DNA from: Marinobacter sp. F4216
GTDB taxonomy: Bacteria > Pseudomonadota > Gammaproteobacteria > Pseudomonadales > Oleiphilaceae
Assembly: GCF_019931195.1 (NCBI RefSeq)
Contig: NZ_JAIOUO010000007.1
Coordinates: 206,707 to 270,706, forward strand
Direction: 5' to 3'
DNA length: 64,000 bases
Of the stretch, positions 40,250-50,182 are shown in pieces; positions within the stretch are counted from its first letter, which is position 1, and every line of letters starts with the position of its first letter. The notes under the pieces are model-generated. The model was given only the letters and a program-made list of their open reading frames with translations, searched no databases and was not told where the DNA came from. A program made the position numbers and the translations under genes.

Positions 40250-40882
40250 ATGAATGATGAACAACTTCGCCGAATCCAGGCCATCACCGAAGCCGCGCTT
40301 CTCGCTGCGGGGAAACCCCTGAGTCTTGACCAGCTTCGCGAACTGTTCTCGGAGGAGGAGCGACCGGCCCGGCAAGTGATGGAGCATGTTTTGATGATGC
40401 TCGAAAGCGCGTGTGAGGGGCGGGGGTTTGAGTTGAAAAAGGTGGCGAGTGGTTACCGCATTCAGGTCAGGGAAGAGTTTGCACCCTGGGTTGGCCGGTT
40501 GTTTGAAGAAAAGCCGCAACGCTATTCGCGGGCTCTGCTGGAAACGCTCGCCCTCATTGCCTATCGGCAGCCCATTACACGGGGTGAAATTGAAGACATT
40601 CGTGGTGTCACGGTAAGCAGCAATATCATTCGTACGTTACTTGAGCGAGAGTGGGTGCGCGTGGTCGGCCATCGGGATGTTCCGGGACGCCCGGCGATGT
40701 ACGCGACGACCAAGCAGTTTCTGGACTACTTTAATCTCACGGGACTGGATCAGTTGCCGCCGTTGTCGGAGGTCCGGGATCTCGAAGAAATTGGTCGTGA
40801 GATTGAGAAGAACATTCAGGCCGAAATCGACTTCAGTTCTGCCAAGTCGGACGACAATACGGACCAGCAGACCGTTCATTAA
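40250..40882 (+). CDS. scpB: Segregation and condensation protein B
   Basis: 210 residues. Two winged-helix domains: EAALLAAGKPLSLDQLRELF and YSRALLETLALIAYRQPITRGEIEDIRGVTVS-type signature (YRQPITRGEIE). The C-terminal tail is acidic. A dimer of ScpB binds ScpA in the condensin complex. It is followed 41 bases later by rluB, the common proteobacterial order. Confidence 0.95.
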   Translation: MNDEQLRRIQAITEAALLAAGKPLSLDQLRELFSEEERPARQVMEHVLMMLESACEGRGFELKKVASGYRIQVREEFAPWVGRLFEEKPQRYSRALLETLALIAYRQPITRGEIEDIRGVTVSSNIIRTLLEREWVRVVGHRDVPGRPAMYATTKQFLDYFNLTGLDQLPPLSEVRDLEEIGREIEKNIQAEIDFSSAKSDDNTDQQTVH

Positions 40883-40923
40883 CGCCATTCATTCCAAACC
40901 CCGGAAGGCTTCAAGGATCATAT

Positions 40924-41907
40924 ATGTCATCAGAGCAGCCGAAGCACGGCAAACACGCGGGCCGCGACACATCATCCGGTGACGGCGGACCGGAGCGTAT
41001 CCAGAAGCTCCTGGCGCGTGCCGGTGTGGGTTCCCGACGGGAAATTGAGGGCTGGATGTCGCAGGGGCGCTTGATGGTCAACGGTCAGCCGGTGGCCCCG
41101 GGCCAGAAGGCGACGGTGGATGATCGTTTTGAGCTTGATGGCAAGCGCCTGGAAGTATCCTCGGCCGCGGAGCTTGTACGTCGTGTGCTGATTTACAACA
41201 AGCCGGAGGGGGAAGTGACGAGCCGAAAGGACCCGGAAGGGCGGCCTACGGTGTTTGATCGACTGCCTCGGCTGAAGGAGCAGCGCTGGGTATCCATTGG
41301 TCGGCTGGACATCAATACAACCGGTCTGGTGCTGTTCACCACGGATGGAGAGCTGGCCAATCGCCTAATGCATCCATCCAACGAAATCGATCGAGAGTAC
41401 GCGGTTCGTGTTTTCGGTGAAGTGGACGACGCCATGATTGAGCGCCTGCTTGAGGGCGTGCTCCTCGATGACGGTATGGCCAAGTTTACCGATGTTTCCC
41501 CGGCTGGCGGCAGCGGAATGAACCGGTGGTTTCATGTCACCTTGCTTGAAGGGCGTAATCGTGAGGTTCGGCGCCTGTGGGAATCCCAGGGAGTGAGAGT
41601 GAGCCGGCTGAAACGTGTCCGCTATGGGCCGATATTCTTACCCAGCCGCCTGACACTGGGCAAATGGGAAGAGCTGGATCAGAAGGGGGTTGATGCCTTG
41701 AGTCGGGCGGTGGGCTTGCCGCCGGTAGCGATTCCTGCAAAAACCCCAAATGAGAAGGCCGCGCATGACCGTCAGCGTCGCAAGAGTCCAGGGCTACGGA
41801 ATAAAAAGCCGAAAGCCGGACGGTGGGACGTCAGTGATGCCGCGCCGGACCGCTCCGAGCGGCAGCGGCCCTCAGGAAAAGGGCGCACTTCCCGCAAGCC
41901 ACGCTAG
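40924..41907 (+). CDS. rluB: 23S rRNA pseudouridine 2605 synthase
   Basis: 327 residues. An N-terminal S4 RNA-binding domain (RIQKLLARAGVGSRREIEGW), then the RsuA/RluB catalytic core with the aspartate in GRLDINTTGLVLFT. The C-terminal tail after about residue 260 is basic and low complexity, as in RluB. It modifies U2605 in helix 93 of 23S rRNA. Confidence 0.93.
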   Translation: MSSEQPKHGKHAGRDTSSGDGGPERIQKLLARAGVGSRREIEGWMSQGRLMVNGQPVAPGQKATVDDRFELDGKRLEVSSAAELVRRVLIYNKPEGEVTSRKDPEGRPTVFDRLPRLKEQRWVSIGRLDINTTGLVLFTTDGELANRLMHPSNEIDREYAVRVFGEVDDAMIERLLEGVLLDDGMAKFTDVSPAGGSGMNRWFHVTLLEGRNREVRRLWESQGVRVSRLKRVRYGPIFLPSRLTLGKWEELDQKGVDALSRAVGLPPVAIPAKTPNEKAAHDRQRRKSPGLRNKKPKAGRWDVSDAAPDRSERQRPSGKGRTSRKPR

Positions 41908-41921
41908 CCCGGCAGGGCTGG

Positions 41922-42324
41922 TTAGCCGATCGACGGAAAGATTTCAGTCTTGTTCCGGCCGTTCCGTTTGGCCTGATTGAGCGCTTCGTCGGCCCGGGCA
42001 ATCCACTGCTCGGGCTGCTTTACCTTGAGATGAATTGCCACTCTGCATCTGGCGGTTACCGAATTGCACTCGCCACCAAACTCCACCGCAATGTTCCCGA
42101 TGGTCAGCCGAGGTCGTTCGGCAGCATCGCGCGTCTCCAACACAATGCAGAAGATGGTCGCCGGCAACGTGGCCAACGGTGTCGTTGATTTGCTCGGCGT
42201 AGTTGATCTCGACAAGTAACAGCAAATAGGCGTCTTCAGGCATCTTCTGGCGCTGGCTGATGATTAGGGTTGCCCAGCATTCGCCCTCCAGATTCAGCCG
42301 GTATTCACAGAGGTTGTGCCCCAA
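41922..42324 (-). pseudogene. Degenerate GGDEF-domain fragment
   Basis: Two overlapping minus-strand frames carry pieces of one diguanylate cyclase domain. The frame from 42324 contains VEINYAEQINDTVGHVAGDHLLHCV (split here: VEINYAEQINDTV and GHVAGDHLLHCV), the first half of a GGDEF domain. The frame ending at 41922 contains ARADEALNQAKRNGRNKTEIF, its last helix. The shift lies near 42140, and the RxGGDEF motif itself is missing, so an internal deletion as well as a frameshift is needed. No activity is expected. It sits between rluB and the GntR gene. Confidence 0.72.
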
Positions 42325-42523
42325 AAAAAATAGGTCTGCAATGGTCTTGTTGCTGCGTCTTGGAAGTTTCAGGGTGTGGCGTCAAAATCTCGGCACCGAT
42401 TTGCCGGCCGAAGCGGTGTATAAACGTAAAATCTACGCTGAGGGGATTGGGCGGGGCAGTCGCTGTGGTAAACTCCTGCACTTGTGTGTCGTGTCCTAAT
42501 CTAAGAAGTCACTAGGGAAACGT

Positions 42524-43207
42524 ATGAGGTTTCAGGCCCCGGAAAGTCTATCTGAACAAATCGCCCAGCATCTTGGCCACAGGATCACTTCCCGGGATCT
42601 CAAGCCGGGTGAGCGGATTCAGGAGCTTAAGGTGTCCGGGGAACTCAACGTTAGCCGGGGCTCTGTGCGCGAAGCGTTGCTCATCCTCGAACGCCGGCAC
42701 CTGGTCGAAATCTTTCCCCGTCGTGGTGCAGTGGTGTCGGATTTGACGCCGGAGCGTGTCAACAGCCTTTACGATATCTATATCAATCTACTCGTGATGC
42801 TGGGCACCAAGGTAATGGAGCGCTGGTCCGATGAGAATCTGACCGGGGTGGTTGCCCAGGTCAAGCAGATACAATCGGCCTTGGACGGTGTTTCAACGAA
42901 CAGTTCCGACGCCCCTGAAAAGGTGATGGAGGCCGGGTTTGACCTGATGAGGTACGCCTATGGCCTGGTTGAAAACCCTTTTCTTGAGGAAACCCTGGAA
43001 AATTTCAGGCCTGCGATCAGTCGTACCTACTATGTGGCACTCAAGCACTTCCGCGACGGCTTTGGTGAGACCGAAAGGTTTTTCACCGAGCTTGCAGAAG
43101 CCATCCTCTCAAACGATTCGGACCGTCTGCAGCGAGCCATCAAGACGTTTGGTGAGCATCAGCGCCATCAGGTCCTGAGTATCCTAGAGGAAGAGGCGTC
43201 CAGCTGA
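42524..43207 (+). CDS. GntR-family regulator, FadR/FCD subfamily
   Basis: 227 residues. An N-terminal winged helix (LSEQIAQHLGHRITSRDLKPGERIQE, split; then GELNVSRGSVREALLILERR) and a C-terminal all-helical FCD ligand domain ending in a helix with EHQRHQVLSILEEE. Effector and targets unknown. The gene ends one base before the smc ATG, so the two are translationally linked, an unusual partner for condensin. Confidence 0.9.
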   Translation: MRFQAPESLSEQIAQHLGHRITSRDLKPGERIQELKVSGELNVSRGSVREALLILERRHLVEIFPRRGAVVSDLTPERVNSLYDIYINLLVMLGTKVMERWSDENLTGVVAQVKQIQSALDGVSTNSSDAPEKVMEAGFDLMRYAYGLVENPFLEETLENFRPAISRTYYVALKHFRDGFGETERFFTELAEAILSNDSDRLQRAIKTFGEHQRHQVLSILEEEASS

Positions 43208-43208
43208 T

Positions 43209-46200
43209 ATGCGGCTCAAGTCCATCAAGCTCGCCGGATTCAAGTCCTTCGTTGATCCGACCACGGTGCCTTTTCCGTCCAACATGACGGCGGTAGTCGG
43301 CCCCAATGGCTGTGGCAAATCCAACATCATCGATGCCGTGCGTTGGGTTATGGGCGAAAGCTCTGCAAAGTACCTTCGTGGTGAGTCCATGACGGACGTC
43401 ATCTTCAACGGCTCCAGTGCCCGAAAGCCTGTTGGACAGGCTTCGATCGAACTGGTTTTCGATAACAGCGATGGAACTGCGCCCGGCGAATTCGCCCAGT
43501 TTAACGAGATTTCCGTTCGAAGAAGGGTGTCCCGGGAAGGGCAGTCTGAGTATTTCCTGAACGGTTCCAAGTGTCGACGCCGCGACATTACCGACCTGTT
43601 TCTGGGAACCGGTCTCGGGCCGCGAAGTTACGCGATTATCGAGCAGGGCATGATTTCCAGGCTCATCGAAGCGAAGCCGGAGGAATTGCGGGTCTATATC
43701 GAAGAAGCGGCGGGAATTTCGAAATACAAGGAACGTCGTAAAGAAACCGAAAACCGGATTCGTCGTACCCAGGAAAACCTTGAGCGCCTGACCGACTTGC
43801 GTGAAGAACTGGGGAGACAGCTTCAGCACCTGGAACGCCAGGCTGCAGCTGCCGAAAAGTACAAGGCCTACAAGCAGGAAGAGCGACAGAAGAAAGCGGA
43901 ACTGACGGTTCTCCGCTGGCAGTCTCTGGACAACGACCTTCAAAGTTGGCGGGAGAAAATCCGCGATACGGAACTGGAACTTGAAAAGTTTCTGACCGAA
44001 AGGGTGAATCTGGAAACGTCGCTGGAAAACCTCCGGGAAGACCATCACGATCGCACCGAACACTTTAACAAGGCGCAGGCCCGGTACTACGAGGCCGGAG
44101 CCGACATAGCACGAATTGAGCAGAGCCTGGAGCACCAGCGTGAGCGTAGCCGGCAGACCGCCGCCGAGCTGGATCAGGCTCTGGCGAGCGAGCGGGAGCT
44201 GGCCCGGGAGCTGAGCCAGGACGAACAAAAACTGGAAGGCATCCAGGAAGAGCTGGATATGCTGGAGCCGGAGCTGGAATCCCTGTCTGTCCGTTCCGAG
44301 GAGTCTGGTGAGAAACTGCACATGGCGGAAGAGGCCATGGCTGACTGGCAGCAGACCTGGGAAGACTTTAGCAGCCGTTCCTCGGATGCGCGCCGCGAAG
44401 CTGAGTTGGCGCAATCCCGTATCCGCTCCGTTGAGGATGCCATCGAGCAGTTGCGGACGCGAAAACAAAGGCTTGAGGATGAGCGGGAGCTTCTGGACGG
44501 CCAGGTGGATCGGGCTGAACTGGAAGAGCTGCTTGAACAACAGGAAACCCTGGAGCTGCGGCGGGAAGAGGCCCTGGAACGAATCAATTCGATTCAGGAT
44601 GACCTTTACGAAGCCCGTCAAAGCCAGAAGGATGCGACTCAGAAAGCGGCGGATGAACGTCAGCAGGTGCAGAGCCTGAGGGCGTCCCTGGAGTCCCAGG
44701 AATCCCTTCTCGAAGAGCAGCTTGGTGGCCAGGACGATGCTCTGCAGAACTGGCTGGCGGAGCAGGGGCTGAATGATGCCCCGCGTTTGGCAGGCCTCTT
44801 GCGCATTGAGGACGGCTGGGAGTTTGCCGTTGAGCAGGTCATTGGCCGCCTATCTCAGGCTGTGACACTGGATGGTCTCGATGGGCACGTAAGCTCACTT
44901 GCTACCGCACCCAAAGGGTTAGCTCTGGTAAGCAACGAAAGCAATCCACCTGTATCTGTGAACACAGAATCACTCGCGTCCAAGGTTTCCGGCGTGGATG
45001 CACTTGCACCCCTTCTTTCGGGTATCCGGGTCGTAGTCGATATGGACCAGGCACTGGCGGCACGTGTAGGCCTTGCGGCTGGCGAGAGCCTTATCACTCC
45101 TGCTGGAGAATGGGTGGCACGAGATTGGGTATTGATGCCGAACTCCGATGCAGGCCATGTTGGTGTTATTGAGCGGCAGAAGAAAGTCAGCGAGCTGGCA
45201 GCACAGCTTGAAAATGCCGAGGAAGCTTTGCAGGCCGCGAACGAGCAGTTGGAGCTCTGTCAGCAGCGAGCAGAAAGGGCTGAGGCGGGCCGGGAAGACG
45301 CGCAGGCCAGCCTGACGGATGCAGAACGTGACCTGAGCAATCTCGGCTCACGAATCAGCGGCCTGAAGGCGAGGGCAGAGCAGATTGATGCCCGGTTGCA
45401 GCGTATCGGCGAGGATTTGTCGGATGTGTCCGTAAGTCTCGAGGAGCAACAGGAGATTCTCCTTCAGGCGCGGGAAGAGTGGCAGCAGGCGTTATCCTCC
45501 TCCGAAGACAGTGATGAGGAAAAAGAACGTTTGCTTGAGCAGCGGGACCGTCTCCGCGAGGATCTGGATCGTCTCAGACAGGAGGCCAGACATGACAGAG
45601 ACCATGCTCATCAGCTTCAGTTGCAGCTCCAGTCACTGACCAGCCAGCGGGACGGCCTACGCCAGACTCTTGAGCGCATGCAGATGCAAAAAGAGCGTAA
45701 TCAGGAACGCCTTGAAATTCTTCGTGAGACCCGAGAAAGCGTCGAGGAGCCTATCGAGGATCTTCAGATGCAGCTTGAGGGGCTTCTGGACCGGCGTCTT
45801 GCTGAGGAAGAAAAGCTTGGCGCCGCCCGGGATGCGCTGGAAGAGATTGATCGCAAGGTCCGCGATATCGAGCAAGGCCGGGGCCGAATTGACCATGTGA
45901 TCCAGGACGTCCGGTCCAGTCTCGAAAAACTGAAAATGGAATCCCAGGCCCTGGAAATTCGCTCGGGCAACCATATCGAACAGCTTCAGGAGCTGGACGT
46001 GAAGCTGCAGGAGGTTCTGGCTCAATTACCTGAAGGTGCGAACGAGAAAGACTGGTCCGAGGAACTGGAGAGGATAGGCAATCGGATTCAGCGTTTGGGT
46101 GCCATTAATCTGGCAGCGATCGAAGAGTACCAGGTGCAAAGTGAGCGCAAGACCTATCTGGATAGCCAGAACGACGACCTGATCGAGGCCCTGGAAACTC

Positions 46201-46709
46201 TGGAAAACGCCATTCGCAAGATCGACCGGGAGACCCGGCAGCGATTCAAGGAAACCTTCGATCAGATCAACGGAGGCCTTCAGGCCCTGTTTCCGAAGGT
46301 GTTCGGCGGTGGTAATGCCTATCTTGAGCTAACGGGTGAAGACCTGCTGGAAACCGGTGTTGCTATCATGGCGCGGCCACCCGGAAAAAAGAACAGCACG
46401 ATTCACTTGTTGTCCGGTGGTGAAAAGGCCCTGACCGCGATTGCCCTGGTGTTTTCGATTTTCCAGCTCAATCCGGCGCCATTCTGCATGCTGGACGAGG
46501 TAGATGCACCATTGGACGATGCCAACGTTGGCCGGTATGCCAACATGGTGAAGGAGATGTCCAGGCAGGTTCAGTTTATTTATATCACCCATAACAAGAT
46601 CGCTATGGAGATGGCCGACAAGTTGATGGGTGTCACCATGCACGAACCGGGATGCTCCCGATTGGTGTCGGTCGATGTGGAAGAGGCCGCAGCCCTGGCC
46701 GAGGCGTGA
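43209..46709 (+). CDS. smc: Chromosome segregation ATPase Smc
   Basis: 1166 residues, the normal size. Walker A GPNGCGKSN (about residue 32), two long coiled coils (about 170-500 and 670-1010) around a hinge domain (about 510-660), signature LLSGGEKAL and Walker B FCMLDEVDAPLDDANV near the C-terminus. It forms the MksB-independent Smc-ScpAB condensin with the scpA and scpB products encoded 3-4 kb upstream. Confidence 0.97.
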   Translation: MRLKSIKLAGFKSFVDPTTVPFPSNMTAVVGPNGCGKSNIIDAVRWVMGESSAKYLRGESMTDVIFNGSSARKPVGQASIELVFDNSDGTAPGEFAQFNEISVRRRVSREGQSEYFLNGSKCRRRDITDLFLGTGLGPRSYAIIEQGMISRLIEAKPEELRVYIEEAAGISKYKERRKETENRIRRTQENLERLTDLREELGRQLQHLERQAAAAEKYKAYKQEERQKKAELTVLRWQSLDNDLQSWREKIRDTELELEKFLTERVNLETSLENLREDHHDRTEHFNKAQARYYEAGADIARIEQSLEHQRERSRQTAAELDQALASERELARELSQDEQKLEGIQEELDMLEPELESLSVRSEESGEKLHMAEEAMADWQQTWEDFSSRSSDARREAELAQSRIRSVEDAIEQLRTRKQRLEDERELLDGQVDRAELEELLEQQETLELRREEALERINSIQDDLYEARQSQKDATQKAADERQQVQSLRASLESQESLLEEQLGGQDDALQNWLAEQGLNDAPRLAGLLRIEDGWEFAVEQVIGRLSQAVTLDGLDGHVSSLATAPKGLALVSNESNPPVSVNTESLASKVSGVDALAPLLSGIRVVVDMDQALAARVGLAAGESLITPAGEWVARDWVLMPNSDAGHVGVIERQKKVSELAAQLENAEEALQAANEQLELCQQRAERAEAGREDAQASLTDAERDLSNLGSRISGLKARAEQIDARLQRIGEDLSDVSVSLEEQQEILLQAREEWQQALSSSEDSDEEKERLLEQRDRLREDLDRLRQEARHDRDHAHQLQLQLQSLTSQRDGLRQTLERMQMQKERNQERLEILRETRESVEEPIEDLQMQLEGLLDRRLAEEEKLGAARDALEEIDRKVRDIEQGRGRIDHVIQDVRSSLEKLKMESQALEIRSGNHIEQLQELDVKLQEVLAQLPEGANEKDWSEELERIGNRIQRLGAINLAAIEEYQVQSERKTYLDSQNDDLIEALETLENAIRKIDRETRQRFKETFDQINGGLQALFPKVFGGGNAYLELTGEDLLETGVAIMARPPGKKNSTIHLLSGGEKALTAIALVFSIFQLNPAPFCMLDEVDAPLDDANVGRYANMVKEMSRQVQFIYITHNKIAMEMADKLMGVTMHEPGCSRLVSVDVEEAAALAEA

Positions 46710-46835
46710 TCCGGCTGGGGGGGGATTTGGTTAAGGATGACAATAACGCCATCTGGCCCCGGTGTGCGTTGTATTCATGACGGGCTTTTTTTAGAGTAAT
46801 AAAGTAACCCGAGCCGCAAACAGGACAGCTCCACT

Positions 46836-47882
46836 ATGTCACTAAGGGAATGGTTATTTGCCATCGGCGCCCTCTTGATCATCGGTATTGTCATTGACGG
46901 AATTCGTCGTGTCCGTAGGGCGCGCAAGGATTCGATGGCCATTTCATCCGGAATGGGCGTGGATGAGCTTCAGGAGTCGCCACTGGATGAGGATTACAAC
47001 CCGGAGTTGCCCAATGGCGGCGCCCGAACAATCTCCCGGGAGACGCTGGAAGAGAGGGGCTATGTAAAGCGGGAACGTTCCAACCGGTTTGGTACCCCCA
47101 AACCCAAACCAACCCGTCCGGTGGTTGGCGCAGCGAATCCTGCCGAAAAGACGCCCGATATCGTGTCCGATGGCGAGTGGGAGAGTGGGTTTTCGAGCCG
47201 CGATGACCTGGTGGATGAGCCCGAGGCCGGCTGGAGCGCCATAGACGACTCCGCGGTTGATGATGAATCTGTGAGTGAGCCAAGGGTGGTTGATCGTGAG
47301 CCGGAGCCCACAATTGACGAAGAGCTTGTGAGTGCTGCCGGGGAGCAGGAACCACCCACGGTGACTGAGGTGGAGGAGGATACGGCTCGCCGAGAACCTG
47401 CCGCCGGGCCAAAAGAAGGTCGTCCTCTTGCCGGAGCGAACCGGCCCGAAGCACGGGAGGTTATTGTCATTAACGTACTGGCAAGGGATAACGCAGAATT
47501 CAAGGGGCCGGACCTGAAGAAACTTTTTGAGGCTTGTGGCCTGGAATACGGCGATATGGATATTTATCATCGTCATGAAGCGGCAGATACCACGAGCCCG
47601 GTTCAGTTCAGTGTTGCCAGTGCCGTGGAACCTGGAACGTTCAAACCTGGGGATATTCCGGCTCTTTCAACTCCCGGAATCAGCTTTTTCATGAGCATGC
47701 CCGGCCCGAATAATGCGCTTCAGGCCTTTGATTTTATGCTAGAAACCGCTCAGTGTGTTGTTCGAAATCTGGGTGGTGAGCTGAAAGATGAACGGCGCAG
47801 CGTCATGACTCCGCAAACGGTGGAGCATTGCCGCCAGAGAATTCGGGAATTTGAGCGAAAGCAGCGCTCACAACCGGTCTGA
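46836..47882 (+). CDS. zipA: Cell division protein ZipA
   Basis: 348 residues. A single N-terminal membrane helix (residues 5-22, WLFAIGALLIIGIVIDGI) followed by a basic patch, a long P/E/D-rich linker (about 40-205) and the C-terminal FtsZ-binding domain (VIVINVLARDNAEFKGPDL, TPGISFFMSMPGP). It tethers FtsZ to the inner membrane. The smc-zipA-ligA order is typical of gammaproteobacteria. Confidence 0.95.
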   Translation: MSLREWLFAIGALLIIGIVIDGIRRVRRARKDSMAISSGMGVDELQESPLDEDYNPELPNGGARTISRETLEERGYVKRERSNRFGTPKPKPTRPVVGAANPAEKTPDIVSDGEWESGFSSRDDLVDEPEAGWSAIDDSAVDDESVSEPRVVDREPEPTIDEELVSAAGEQEPPTVTEVEEDTARREPAAGPKEGRPLAGANRPEAREVIVINVLARDNAEFKGPDLKKLFEACGLEYGDMDIYHRHEAADTTSPVQFSVASAVEPGTFKPGDIPALSTPGISFFMSMPGPNNALQAFDFMLETAQCVVRNLGGELKDERRSVMTPQTVEHCRQRIREFERKQRSQPV

Positions 47883-47907
47883 GCGCCCGCCGGATAACTG
47901 AGAATGG

Positions 47908-47937
47908 ATGCCCGGATAGTTCCGGGCATTTTTTTTA
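47908..47937 (+). terminator. Intrinsic terminator between zipA and ligA
   Basis: ATGCCCGGA-tagt-TCCGGGCAT followed by eight Ts; it lies 20 bases before the ligA start, so ligA expression needs read-through or its own promoter. Confidence 0.92.
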
Positions 47938-47950
47938 CCAACGAGAGTGA

Positions 47951-49990
<2,040 letters not shown>

Positions 49991-50018
49991 GATTTTACAG
50001 GGAGTGCCCGGCCATTGG

Positions 50019-50046
50019 GGCCAACCCACAGGGGGAGGGGTTGGCC
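50019..50046 (+). other. Inverted repeat after ligA
   Basis: GGCCAACCC / GGGTTGGCC, 9-base stem with a G-rich loop, 30 bases after the ligA stop. There is no T run; it may be a Rho-dependent 3' end or an operator for the next gene. Confidence 0.45.
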
Positions 50047-50182
50047 TGCGAATCTGAGAACTTGCGCAGATCCAAAAGCTTACAAATTGGCTACCATGGC
50101 GTTTGTCTGTAACGGTGTGTAATTGGCTTTCAGGAGAAAGCACCATCACCGCCATAACAAAAACGCCTAAACGGATTTATTC

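Noticed and set aside
43140..44621. 493-codon open frame antisense to smc
   Set aside because: Mirror of the coiled-coil coding part of smc; repetitive F, L and Q content and no domain.
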